The notes under the pieces are model-generated. The model did no database searches, was not told the origin of the DNA, and worked only from the letters and a program-made list of their open reading frames with translations. Both the position numbers and the translations under genes were made by a program. Positions 1 to 8,374 of a DNA stretch of 17,208 bases are shown piece after piece. Numbering within the stretch: position 1 is the first letter of the stretch; each line of letters opens with the position of its first letter. This DNA comes from an uncultured Bacteroidales bacterium (GTDB lineage Bacteria; Bacteroidota; Bacteroidia; Bacteroidales; P3), in NCBI GenBank assembly GCA_937876865.1, contig CALEFF010000032.1, positions 1-17,208 on the forward strand, in the 5' to 3' direction.

Positions 1-1
1 A

Positions 2-1204
2 CCACAAGTGCTTGAGTTCGTGCGCAACTGGTCGAGTTATGGCTTTGGTTCGGTTCTTATCTTTTTGGCTTTTGGTACTGCTCTTACACTTGTGCTTCAA
101 TCCTCTTCGGCTACAATGGCTCTTACTTTGATTATGCTTAGTATGGGTTGGATTCCTTTTGATATGGCTTGTGCTATGGTTTTGGGAGAAAACATTGGAA
201 CTACTATAACTGCAAATATTGCTGCTTCGGTAGGAAATACTCAGGCTAAACGTGCGGCTATGTCTCATACAATCTTCAATGTCTTTGGTGTTATTTGGGC
301 TTTGATTTTCTTTAAACCGTTTCTTTCTCTTGTAGAAGCGATTATAGATGCTTTTGGGGTAACAGATCCGAGTACTTCTGCTTTATATGGACTTTCTATG
401 TTGCATACGCTTTTCAATACAATAAATACGCTTATTCTTGTGTGGTTTGTAAAATATATTGAAAAGGCTGTAATTTGGATTATAAAACCTGCGAAGAATA
501 AAGAGGCTGAACCATTTAGATTAAAGTATATTTCAGCAGGTTATCTCGCTACTCCTGAACTTGCAAGCGAACAAGCATTAGACGAAATCATTCACTTTGC
601 ACAGATATCTCGTAATGGACTTACTTATGCTAAACAAGCAATTGAAGAAAACGATGTAGATAAGTTTGAGGAGTTGAATAAAAAATTGGTTAAGTATGAA
701 GAAATTTCAGATAGAATAGAATATGAAATAGCAACTTTCTTGAATAGTGTTTCAAATGAAAGTATTAGTGAAGCAACTTCTGTGAAAATAAAAGCGATGT
801 ACAAGATAATAGGAGAATTAGAGTCGCTTGGAGATTCTGCACAATCAATTGGACGTATTCTTTCAAGAAGAAATTCTCATAAAAAGACCTTTGAGCTTGA
901 TACTATAAAGAAATTACAAGATATGGTAGAACTTGTGGATAAGGCATACGAGGTTATGATAGAAAATCTCCTTATTGCTAAGAGGGGAAATATAGATAAC
1001 ATTGCAAATGCCTATAACGCAGAGAATCATATCAATGATTTGAGAAACAAACTTAGAGATGCAGAAATAGAAGCAATAGAAACAGGCGAAAAGAACTATC
1101 AAACAAGTGTTTATTATATGGATATAGTAAACGAACTTGAAAGAATGGGTGATTTTATTATCAATATATCAGAAGACTTATTGAAGTCATTTTCAGACAA
1201 ATAA
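2..1204 (+). CDS. Na/Pi cotransporter family protein with C-terminal PhoU-like domain (5' partial)
   Basis: The reading frame is open to the left edge, so the N-terminus lies outside; about 400 residues are visible, and family members usually have over 500. The visible part begins inside the membrane domain. Counting from the GTG at position 8, QSSSAT is at residues 31-36 and GENIGTT at about 59-65; both are signatures of the sodium/phosphate symporter (NptA/PF02690) fold. This should be the second of the two inverted repeats, the first being off the window. Further hydrophobic segments run to about residue 155. From about 185 to the end the protein is helical and charged and resembles PhoU (paired helices, ending ELERMGDFIINISEDL), a tail typical of the bacterial Na/Pi family. 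The likely role is sodium-driven phosphate uptake at the inner membrane. Codons in the membrane part end mostly in T. The gene ends just before a strong terminator. Confidence 0.9.
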   Translation, partial: PQVLEFVRNWSSYGFGSVLIFLAFGTALTLVLQSSSATMALTLIMLSMGWIPFDMACAMVLGENIGTTITANIAASVGNTQAKRAAMSHTIFNVFGVIWALIFFKPFLSLVEAIIDAFGVTDPSTSALYGLSMLHTLFNTINTLILVWFVKYIEKAVIWIIKPAKNKEAEPFRLKYISAGYLATPELASEQALDEIIHFAQISRNGLTYAKQAIEENDVDKFEELNKKLVKYEEISDRIEYEIATFLNSVSNESISEATSVKIKAMYKIIGELESLGDSAQSIGRILSRRNSHKKTFELDTIKKLQDMVELVDKAYEVMIENLLIAKRGNIDNIANAYNAENHINDLRNKLRDAEIEAIETGEKNYQTSVYYMDIVNELERMGDFIINISEDLLKSFSDK

Positions 1205-1210
1205 GAAAGC

Positions 1211-1279
1211 AAAAAATAATTCTTAGATTTAAAAAAATAATTCTTTGTTTTATTTTTAAAAATCTAAGAATTATTTTTT
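1211..1279. terminator. Bidirectional terminator between convergent genes
   Basis: Positions 1211-1230 and 1260-1279 form a perfect 20-bp inverted repeat, AT-rich, bounded by A6 on the left and T6 on the right, so it can terminate transcription from either side. It lies between the cotransporter gene ending at 1204 and the minus-strand gene ending at 1375. The 14-base left part of the arm (1211-1224) is repeated directly at 1232-1245, so a shorter 14-bp hairpin with 1266-1279 is also possible. Confidence 0.8.
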
Positions 1280-1374
1280 AAAATCTAAGAGTTTGCGTTT
1301 CCCTTTGAAGATAGATAAAGTTATTCGAATAGTTGTGCGAGAGATTGTTAGGGCGTTTGCTATATTTCTTTTCA

Positions 1375-2760
1375 TTATTTCACAAAGGCGTGCTTATAAC
1401 CTTTTGTTTCTTGCCAATATCCTCTTGTGAAATCAGGGACTTCTACTGGCATATTGCCGTTTTCAATTGAAAGGCGTGAGAGTTCTATTATAGAACACCA
1501 TTCTGCAAGGTCATAAACGTCCATATCTAATGGCAATCCATTTTGCAAACAATAGATTAGTCGCCAATCCATAATGAAATCCATACCTCCGTGTCCACCA
1601 ACTTGTTTTGCTTTTGCTTCAAGCTCAATATGAATAGGGTGTTTGTAGGTTTGCATTAGTTTTTCTTGTTGTTTTTTGTTTATTGCTTGATGAATGTTGA
1701 GGTTTTCGTGGTCGGGAATTATCGTGCTGTCAATATTGGTTGGCTGAAAGCAGTATTGTTCAATCGGATATTTGTTTGCAAACCCTTCGGTTCCGGTTAG
1801 TTGATACATTCTGCTGTATGGTCGTGGAGTCATTACGTTATGTTGAATGTGAAGTGTCTTTCCGTTTTCGGTTTGTATGAGAGTGAGTGTGTGGTCGCCG
1901 TTTTGAAATTCTTGTTCTTTATCTTTTACTCCGTATTTTTTTGCGAATTTTTTGCCGTTTACTGATTTGGTATCCATAGATACTAAGGTCTTCATTCTGT
2001 CTCCTCGATGAATGTTGAGAAGTTGGCAAGCTGGTCCTATTCCGTGCGTTGGATAGACATCGCCTCTATGTTCGTTATTGTAATTTAGTCTCCAATTGTT
2101 ATAATAGTATGGCCAAAATTCTTCTAAGTAGTGAATGTAGGAACCTTCTACGTGAAGTATTTCTCCAAAAAGTCCTTGTTGTGCCATATTTAGCGTTGTC
2201 ATTTCAAAGAAATCATATACACAGTTTTCTAATTGTATACAATGTTTACGGGTTTGTTCACTTGTGTTGATTAAATCCCATATTTCTTCTAAGGTCATTG
2301 CAGCAGGGACTTCTATTGCTACGTGTTTACCTTGTTGCATTGCATAAACTCCAATGTTTGCGTGGTTTTCCCAATCGGTTACTACGTATATTAAATCAAT
2401 ATCTTCTCTTTCGCAAACTTTTTTCCAAAGTTGCTCGTCTCCGTAGTAGGTTGTGGGTTTTTCTTTACCTGCATTGAGTAGGGTTTGTTCTGCTCTTTGG
2501 CACAATTCTTCTTTTATGTCGCAAAGAGCTTTGATTTCTACGCCTGGAATATGGATAAAGCGTTCTACTGCACTGATTCCTCGCATTCCTAAACCAATAA
2601 TTCCTATTCTTACTGTGTCTAATTTTGGTGCAGTAAGGCCAAGAACGTGTGTTTGTCCTTTTGGACGAGAAGGAATCTTTGTTTTTATTATTTTATTTGA
2701 TGTTTGACAAGATGCAAAACATACAATTGCCAACAAGATGAAAAGGTATTTTTTTATCAT
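1375..2760 (-). CDS. Lipoprotein of the Gfo/Idh/MocA family, glycoside hydrolase family 109-like
   Basis: The 461-residue protein starts with a lipoprotein signal peptide with lipobox FASC; Cys18 would be lipidated, placing it in the cell envelope. The Rossmann nucleotide-binding loop GIIGLGMRG is at residues 53-61, followed by a strand ending in ALCDI. EVPAAMT at 150-156 and YPTHGIGP at 236-243 are typical of GH109. From memory, the Tyr and His of YPTH correspond to active-site Tyr225/His228 of the Elizabethkingia alpha-N-acetylgalactosaminidase. GH109 enzymes cleave glycosides by an NAD-dependent oxidation-elimination mechanism with tightly bound NAD. The substrate here cannot be read from sequence; host mucin or blood-group-type glycans are typical targets of the family. 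The gene starts 25 bases after the lptD stop on the same strand, so the two are probably co-transcribed. A non-hydrolytic Gfo/Idh/MocA oxidoreductase is the alternative. Confidence 0.87.
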   Translation of the reverse strand: MIKKYLFILLAIVCFASCQTSNKIIKTKIPSRPKGQTHVLGLTAPKLDTVRIGIIGLGMRGISAVERFIHIPGVEIKALCDIKEELCQRAEQTLLNAGKEKPTTYYGDEQLWKKVCEREDIDLIYVVTDWENHANIGVYAMQQGKHVAIEVPAAMTLEEIWDLINTSEQTRKHCIQLENCVYDFFEMTTLNMAQQGLFGEILHVEGSYIHYLEEFWPYYYNNWRLNYNNEHRGDVYPTHGIGPACQLLNIHRGDRMKTLVSMDTKSVNGKKFAKKYGVKDKEQEFQNGDHTLTLIQTENGKTLHIQHNVMTPRPYSRMYQLTGTEGFANKYPIEQYCFQPTNIDSTIIPDHENLNIHQAINKKQQEKLMQTYKHPIHIELEAKAKQVGGHGGMDFIMDWRLIYCLQNGLPLDMDVYDLAEWCSIIELSRLSIENGNMPVEVPDFTRGYWQETKGYKHAFVK

Positions 2761-2785
2761 AATGATTTGTTTTTATGTAGTTTTT

Positions 2786-5338
2786 TTAATATGCCATTCT
2801 GTTTCTGAAATCATTGCGTTTTTCATACTTCAAATCTTGAAGCATTGGTGCTTTTACTGAAATGGAGAAGTTCCAACCTTGACGTGGACCAAAAGGAACC
2901 CAATTCATTCGCATTTCCCAACAGTGTAAGTCGCGATAAAAGTCTATGGAAGTGTATGTAAAGTCTTTGTTTATGAAATCGTACCCCGAAGAAAAACCTA
3001 TTTTCCATTTTGATGTAAGATTTACATCTCCTCTTGCTGTGAAAGTGGCAGATTGATTGGTTTGATAACCTGCTATACTTACGATATAGGAACTTAAATG
3101 TGAATAACTTAATCCTAAACTTAGATTCCAAGGAATTGAGAAATCAACATAGTCAGGTAATATCTCATTTGGATTTGCAAAAGGTGAATACATTAATTCG
3201 GTTGGAGAGTAATCAGCTTGCGAAGGTGTGTTTTGAGAGTTTTGTTTTGTTTTCTTAGGATTGATTTGCCAACTAAGATTAAGTGTCCATTGAGAGTTTT
3301 CTTTTCTAAATAGTTTTCCTTCTTTGTTAATTAAGAGTTTGTTAGTTAATCTTCCCATAGAGTCTAAAACGTATGGGGTATATGAGGCAGAATAGTTTAC
3401 TAGTAGTCTGTTTAAAAGGGTTGTTCTTGCAGTGATTCGTAATGGTTGCCAATTCAAACTATCTTTTGCAAGGTCGTATCCCGAAGATAAATTGAAACTT
3501 TCAAGCAATATGATTTTTCTTTCGCCTGTTATGGTGTCTTTTGTGTTTTTTACTTTCATTTCTAAGTTATTGCCAATAGAGAAATTAACTATTCCTGAGG
3601 CTCCTTGTACAGGAGAACCATAAATTCCGTTTTCTGTGCGAGAGTAGTATATGCGATTTCCGTTTTTGTCGGTATAAAAGTCATAGAATCCTAATGAAGG
3701 GTCAGAAAAGTCGGGGGTATAGGTAAAGGAAATATTAGGATTGATAACATGACGTATTGCTTTTATGAATCCTTTTTTAAAAATGAACATTCCGTAAAGG
3801 CGTGTATTAAGACTGCTTTTGAAGTTTGCATTTCTATTTGCAATGAATCCGTAAATAGTGTCTTTATCTATTAGATCTGTTTGTGGATTATAGGTTTTTG
3901 ATATGCTGTTTGAATACCAACGTTCTGTATAATCTATGCTGTTTGTCCAATTGAGGTGCTTTAGTATTTTAACATTGCTTTGAATTGGTAATGAATGTAT
4001 GATTCCATTGCGGAAAGATTTGAATATGTCAGGAGAAGTAAGAAGTGAGTCATAGGTGTCTATTTTGTTTATCATATTTACTCTATATGAAATAGAGATA
4101 TCTTCATACCATTTGTTTTTCCCTTGTTTTTTCTTTTTACGAAATGGATAGATTTGTGTGGTTGAAACGCTTACAGAAGGCAAATCAAGTGATATTGCTC
4201 CAGTATTTACGTTGTAACTTTCACCTAAGTTTGCTGTTAGATTCCAATAAGAACCTAATTTTGTGGAAAAGGCTATGGAAGATGTGGTTGTATTGTTGAA
4301 ATAGTCTGAAAGGTTTGTTGTGTATTGGTTGAATTTACTACTTACTAAGTTTACGTTTGCTGAAAAGCTACGATGAGGGTGTGCTTTGCTGTCTTGTCGG
4401 TGAAACCAACGAAATTTAAATGCGTTAGATGAGCTATAACTTGGGGTGTTTCTTAGTCCTGTGTGGTTGTCTTCGTAACGAAATTCAATAGAACCTGAGT
4501 ATTTGTAACGTTTTACGTATGATGAGGTTATGTTTAGAGCGTATGAAAGGTTAGTGTAAATGTCGCCTTGAAGTGCGAGGTCCATATAATCGTTAATTGC
4601 AAAGTACCAACCAATATTTCTTAAATAGTATCCACGGTTTGCAGCGTATCCGTACGAAGGCATAAGAAATCCTGATTGTTTTGATTCGGTAAAAGGAAAG
4701 TATGCAAAGGGAAGTCCTACAGGAAGTGGAATTTCCATAATGGAAAACCATGCCGGACCTGTTACTATCTTGTCATCGGTTATTAGTTTTGCTTTTGAAA
4801 AGTTAATTCCAAAGTGAGGGTGATCGGGATTATCGCATGTGGTGAATATTCCTGAGGATATAAACATTGTTTCATCGTCAACTTTTTTTACTTTTTCACC
4901 ATGAAGATAACCATCGCTTTCTTTTGTAAAAACATTGCTTATTACCCCTTGTTTAGTATTAAAATTATATTTTAATTCTTTTGAATTATACTGTTGATTG
5001 CCTTCTTTGAAAATAGGATATTGAAGATTTTGTTTTTCTAAACTATCTTTTATTTTTTCTGCAAAAAGTAATTTAGTTTCAAAATTTACAGACATAAATC
5101 CGCTTTGAAGTTTCATTTTTTCATAATCAACCTTTGCTTCATTATAAATGTACACATCTTTTGTGTCAAGAAAGAATGTAATAGAGTCTTTTGATTGATA
5201 ATCTACTCTTGCTTGAAGGGTTGGTTTTTGTTTCTTTTGAGTAGAAATACTATCTTGCGACACCGCACAAAGAGGTTTTAACAATAAAAAAGTTGCTAAA
5301 AACATTAAAAAAATGTATAAGTGTCGTAATTTTTCCAA
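2786..5338 (-). CDS. lptD: LPS-assembly outer-membrane protein LptD (Bacteroidota type)
   Basis: The 850-residue protein has an N-terminal hydrophobic signal segment (about residues 8-28, ending CAVSQ), an OstA/LptA-like beta-jellyroll region in the first 150-170 residues, and then a long domain rich in aromatic residues and alternating hydrophobics, as in a large beta barrel. The stretch around CDNPDHPHFGINFSKAKLI and the segment PLPVGLPFAYFPFTESK match the conserved junction between jellyroll and barrel in LptD homologues. Only few cysteines are present, so the disulfide arrangement of E. coli LptD is not obviously conserved. The role is the last step of LPS transport, inserting LPS into the outer leaflet of the outer membrane with an LptE-like partner that is not in this window. 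It is divergent from an amidase gene and followed at 25 bases by the GH109-like gene. A -7 box on the minus strand lies at 5377-5384. Confidence 0.9.
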   Translation of the reverse strand: MEKLRHLYIFLMFLATFLLLKPLCAVSQDSISTQKKQKPTLQARVDYQSKDSITFFLDTKDVYIYNEAKVDYEKMKLQSGFMSVNFETKLLFAEKIKDSLEKQNLQYPIFKEGNQQYNSKELKYNFNTKQGVISNVFTKESDGYLHGEKVKKVDDETMFISSGIFTTCDNPDHPHFGINFSKAKLITDDKIVTGPAWFSIMEIPLPVGLPFAYFPFTESKQSGFLMPSYGYAANRGYYLRNIGWYFAINDYMDLALQGDIYTNLSYALNITSSYVKRYKYSGSIEFRYEDNHTGLRNTPSYSSSNAFKFRWFHRQDSKAHPHRSFSANVNLVSSKFNQYTTNLSDYFNNTTTSSIAFSTKLGSYWNLTANLGESYNVNTGAISLDLPSVSVSTTQIYPFRKKKKQGKNKWYEDISISYRVNMINKIDTYDSLLTSPDIFKSFRNGIIHSLPIQSNVKILKHLNWTNSIDYTERWYSNSISKTYNPQTDLIDKDTIYGFIANRNANFKSSLNTRLYGMFIFKKGFIKAIRHVINPNISFTYTPDFSDPSLGFYDFYTDKNGNRIYYSRTENGIYGSPVQGASGIVNFSIGNNLEMKVKNTKDTITGERKIILLESFNLSSGYDLAKDSLNWQPLRITARTTLLNRLLVNYSASYTPYVLDSMGRLTNKLLINKEGKLFRKENSQWTLNLSWQINPKKTKQNSQNTPSQADYSPTELMYSPFANPNEILPDYVDFSIPWNLSLGLSYSHLSSYIVSIAGYQTNQSATFTARGDVNLTSKWKIGFSSGYDFINKDFTYTSIDFYRDLHCWEMRMNWVPFGPRQGWNFSISVKAPMLQDLKYEKRNDFRNRMAY

Positions 5339-5357
5339 TTTTTTTAATTTTAATTTG

Positions 5358-5365
5358 TATTTTTG
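5358..5365 (+). promoter_or_regulatory. Putative -7 promoter box for the amidase operon
   Basis: TATTTTTG matches TAnnTTTG on the plus strand and would start transcription near 5372, about 43 bases before the amidase start. There is no recognisable -33 box and the region is T-rich, so a chance match is possible. An SD-like AGGCGGA lies at 5404-5410, just before the ATG at 5415. Confidence 0.35.
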
Positions 5366-5376
5366 TAACCGATTTG

Positions 5377-5384
5377 CAAAAGTA
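5377..5384 (-). promoter_or_regulatory. Putative -7 promoter box for lptD
   Basis: Read on the minus strand this is TACTTTTG followed by C, a match to the Bacteroidota sigma-ABfr -7 consensus TAnnTTTG. It lies about 40 bases upstream of the lptD start codon. No clear TTTG -33 box is seen at the expected distance, so confidence is moderate. Confidence 0.5.
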
Positions 5385-5414
5385 ATCTTTTTTTAGATAA
5401 TTTAGGCGGAATAA

Positions 5415-6662
5415 ATGAATAAAGAACAAGTTTTTAAAAATATTTTCAATTTATTATTGATTATTCTTTTGAATACCTACCTCTCTTATGCACAAGAAGA
5501 AGGAACGGTCAATAAGTTTGATAAGATAGTTATAGACGCAGGACATGGAGGCGATAAACCTGGTGCGGTAGGAGCAAAGAGTAAGGAAAAAGATATTACA
5601 TTGGCTGTTAGTTTGAAATTAGGAAAGATGGTAACAGAGCATTTAAAAGATGTAGAGGTGTATTATACACGTGTGATAGATAAGGACGTAGAACTTTATA
5701 AAAGAAGTCAAATTGCAAATAAGATAGGAGCAGATTTGTTTATCTCTATTCACTGTAATTCATCTTCAAACAAAGCACCAAAGGGAAGCGAAACCTTTGC
5801 CTTAGGTGTAACAAAAGCAGCACAAAATCTTGAAGTGGCAAAGAAAGAGAATAAAGATATTCTTTTAGAGGCAAATTATGGAGATAACTACGATGGATTT
5901 GACCCTAATGCACCTGAAAACGATATTTTATTTTCGCTTTTCCAAAACGCATATATGGAAGGAAGTCTTTGGTTTGCTGACAAAATTCAAAAGCACTTAA
6001 CTTCCAACACCCCAATTACTAATCGTGGAGTAAAACAAGCTAATTTTGTAGTGTTGTTAAAGTCTGCTATGCCTTCTGTGTTGGTTGAAATAGGATTTAT
6101 CTCCAATGCAGAAGAAGAACTTTATCTTATGAGTGAATATGGACAATATGAAATAGCCGCATCGATATTTCAGGCAATTTGCGACTATAAAATGCACAAA
6201 GATAATGTAAAGATGTCTGTTCCTACTCTTGAACAATTGATTCCAAAAAACGTTTTAGACAAAAATAAACAAGAAAAAGACGCTCAACTCTTAGCAAAAC
6301 AACAAGAGCAAGAACGTTTGAAAAAAGAAAGGGAACAACAAAAACAAAAAGAACAAGAACGCAAAAAAGAAAACGAAAAAGGAACAGGAGTAGATGTTGT
6401 TTATAGAGTACAATTTGCTTCAATGAAAAATCAAGTTTCAACCAAAGACAAAACTTTTGAAGGATTAGATGATGTATGGGCGTATGAATTTGATGGATAT
6501 TGGAAATATTGTGCAGGATTATTTGCAACACAAAAAGAAGCATCAAATTATGTGCAGAAAGTCAGAGGCTTAGGACATAAAGACGCCTTTGTAGTAGTAT
6601 TTTATAAAGGTAAACGTACAACTTTTGAACAGGTTAGAGCGTTAGAAAAAGAAAAAAGTTAA
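5415..6662 (+). CDS. N-acetylmuramoyl-L-alanine amidase (Amidase_3) with SPOR-like C-terminal domain
   Basis: This is a secreted peptidoglycan amidase of 415 residues that cuts the bond between N-acetylmuramic acid and the stem peptide. A signal peptide covers about residues 8-26 (cleavage near SYAQ). The zinc-amidase domain runs from about 37 to 258, with predicted metal ligands His44 (IDAGHGG), Glu58 (KEKDITL) and His113 (FISIHCN), and catalytic Glu225 (LVEIGFISN). All expected active-site residues are present. Residues about 280-322 are a Lys/Glu/Gln-rich charged linker, likely coiled coil. Residues 326-415 resemble a SPOR-type module (starting VYRVQFASMK) that would bind denuded septal glycan and point to a role in cell division. 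The start is supported by an SD-like AGGCGGA at 5404-5410. It is the first gene of a four-gene unit; the MlaD gene follows after 8 bases. Confidence 0.92.
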   Translation: MNKEQVFKNIFNLLLIILLNTYLSYAQEEGTVNKFDKIVIDAGHGGDKPGAVGAKSKEKDITLAVSLKLGKMVTEHLKDVEVYYTRVIDKDVELYKRSQIANKIGADLFISIHCNSSSNKAPKGSETFALGVTKAAQNLEVAKKENKDILLEANYGDNYDGFDPNAPENDILFSLFQNAYMEGSLWFADKIQKHLTSNTPITNRGVKQANFVVLLKSAMPSVLVEIGFISNAEEELYLMSEYGQYEIAASIFQAICDYKMHKDNVKMSVPTLEQLIPKNVLDKNKQEKDAQLLAKQQEQERLKKEREQQKQKEQERKKENEKGTGVDVVYRVQFASMKNQVSTKDKTFEGLDDVWAYEFDGYWKYCAGLFATQKEASNYVQKVRGLGHKDAFVVVFYKGKRTTFEQVRALEKEKS

Positions 6663-6670
6663 GAAAAAGT

Positions 6671-7591
6671 ATGAAAACTGAAATAAAAATAGGAATATTT
6701 GGACTTTGCGTCTTAGTAATATTATTTTTTGGAATAAAATTCTTAAAAGGAAGCGATATTTTTCAAAAAGAAAACACTTATTATGCTTACTATAACGATG
6801 TTAGTGGAATGCTTGTAAGTAGCAATGTACTAGTAAATGGACTACGGGTAGGATATGTAAAAGAAATAGAAGCGACAAACGAAAGAGCAGATAATTTTCT
6901 TGTTACCTTTACCTGCTGTAGCGATATAAAAATACCACAAGATAGCAAGATAACATTGTTTAGTGCTGATTTGTTAGGTTCAAAAGCATTGAAACTTCAA
7001 CTTGGAACATCAAGCAAAATAATAGAAGATGGTGATACCCTATCAAGTGATAGAGAATTAGGAATGCTTGATAACTTAGGAGCAAGCGTTACTCCGTTAA
7101 TGAACAATTTAGACAGCATATTGACAAGTCTAAACAAAATCTTGAATGCTCAAACCCAAACTTCTTTGCAGAACACAATAACAAATTTAGAAACAACAAC
7201 CTCAAAACTAAGTAGCATAAGTTGCGATTTAGATAATTTGATGACAAGTGAAAAGACAAAATTAGCAAAGATAATAGAGAACACAGAAAGCATAACTGCT
7301 AATTTCAAAGAAAATAACGAAAAGTTATCAAATATAATAGCAAATGTAGATAACATAGTAGATTCAGCAGCAAAAGCAAACATCGGCACAACACTCATAG
7401 AAACAGGAAAGAGCATAGAAAAACTTAACACAGTACTTGGAGTAATAGAAAAAGGAAAAGGAAACGTAGGATTATTAATAAATGACGAAGAACTATACAA
7501 AAGTTTAGACAATAGTGCTAAAAACCTTAACAAACTAATAGAAGACATAAAAGAAAATCCTAAGAAATATATCAATGTTTCAGTATTTTAA
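6671..7591 (+). CDS. MlaD family protein (MCE domain)
   Basis: The 306-residue protein has one N-terminal transmembrane segment (about residues 7-25) followed by an MCE domain at about 37-115 (typical segment VSGMLVSSNVLVNGLRVGYV). The rest, about 125-300, is a long Ser/Thr/Asn-rich helical region that probably forms a coiled-coil or barrel extension in the periplasm. MCE proteins are the substrate-binding part of ABC systems that move phospholipids between inner and outer membrane. No MlaE-type permease or MlaF-type ATPase gene is in the window, so its partners must be elsewhere. It lies 8 bases behind the amidase gene, an arrangement I recall as common in Bacteroidales, and divergent from lptD, so it sits in an envelope-biogenesis cluster. 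Third codon positions become noticeably A-rich towards the 3' end. Confidence 0.88.
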   Translation: MKTEIKIGIFGLCVLVILFFGIKFLKGSDIFQKENTYYAYYNDVSGMLVSSNVLVNGLRVGYVKEIEATNERADNFLVTFTCCSDIKIPQDSKITLFSADLLGSKALKLQLGTSSKIIEDGDTLSSDRELGMLDNLGASVTPLMNNLDSILTSLNKILNAQTQTSLQNTITNLETTTSKLSSISCDLDNLMTSEKTKLAKIIENTESITANFKENNEKLSNIIANVDNIVDSAAKANIGTTLIETGKSIEKLNTVLGVIEKGKGNVGLLINDEELYKSLDNSAKNLNKLIEDIKENPKKYINVSVF

Positions 7592-7605
7592 AAAAAAGTG
7601 TAGAT

Positions 7606-8373
7606 ATGTTATTTGAAGAAATAGTTTTTGGACCAATAAAATCAAGACGATTAGGCGTAAGTTTAGGAGTAAACGTACTACCAACAGAAAAAAAATATTG
7701 TAGTTTTAACTGCATTTATTGTGAATGTGGTTGGAATAAAATAGACACCTCAATACAAGTACTACTAAACAAAAGAGAAGACATAAAAAAAGCACTTTAC
7801 AAAAAACTATCAGAAAGCACAAAAGAATTCAACACAACAATAGACTCCATTACATTCTCAGGCAACGGAGAACCAACACTTCACCCCGATATTCTCGGAA
7901 TAGTAGAAGACGTAATAGAGTTAAGAAATCAATATTGCCCACAAGCAAAAATAACCATACTATCAAACTCAACAAACTTAGTAAGAGAAGACGTATTCAA
8001 AGCACTACAACTAATCGATAACCCTATCTTGAAAATAGATGCAGGTACAGAAAGAATGTACAAACTAATCAACGAACCTGTAAGTTGCACATTTGAACAA
8101 ATAAAACAAAAACTAATAGAATTTGGTAGCAAATGCATAGTACAAACTCTTTTGCTAAGAGGAGAATGTAAAGGAGAAAAAATAGACAATACCTCAGAAG
8201 AAGAATTTACAGCATGGCTTGAAATAGTAAAACAAATCTCTCCAAAATCAGTTATGCTCTACTCTATTGACAGAGAAACACCTGAGAAAAACCTTGAAAA
8301 ACTACTTATTCCAGAACTTGAACAATACGCAGAGAGGGTAAGAGCACTTGGAATAGAAACAAACACGTATTAA
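7606..8373 (+). CDS. Radical SAM protein of unknown substrate
   Basis: This 255-residue protein carries the radical SAM cluster motif CSFNCIYC with the canonical CX3CX2C spacing (Cys32, Cys36, Cys39). A further Cys41 follows. GNGEP at residues 86-90 is the SAM-binding GGE-type motif, in a context (TFSGNGEPTLHPDI) that is characteristic of the COG0731-like group. The N-terminal segment VFGPIKSRRLGVSLGVN is also typical of this group. It should bind a [4Fe-4S] cluster and cleave S-adenosylmethionine, but the reaction is unknown; the group is distantly related to wybutosine-type tRNA modification enzymes. There is no second cysteine cluster suggesting a SPASM domain. It is 14 bases behind mlaD and one base before the FeoB-like gene, so it belongs to the same transcript. 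Confidence 0.85.
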   Translation: MLFEEIVFGPIKSRRLGVSLGVNVLPTEKKYCSFNCIYCECGWNKIDTSIQVLLNKREDIKKALYKKLSESTKEFNTTIDSITFSGNGEPTLHPDILGIVEDVIELRNQYCPQAKITILSNSTNLVREDVFKALQLIDNPILKIDAGTERMYKLINEPVSCTFEQIKQKLIEFGSKCIVQTLLLRGECKGEKIDNTSEEEFTAWLEIVKQISPKSVMLYSIDRETPEKNLEKLLIPELEQYAERVRALGIETNTY

Positions 8374-8374
8374 A

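Noticed and set aside
2049..2707. Plus-strand open frames opposite the GH109-like gene
   Set aside because: They are antisense to a gene with clear motifs and show none of their own.
7606..8373. Radical SAM gene as part of the defence system
   Set aside because: It lies before the 9608-9639 terminator, in the envelope/iron operon, with a different codon style, and is not linked to the three-Cys pair.
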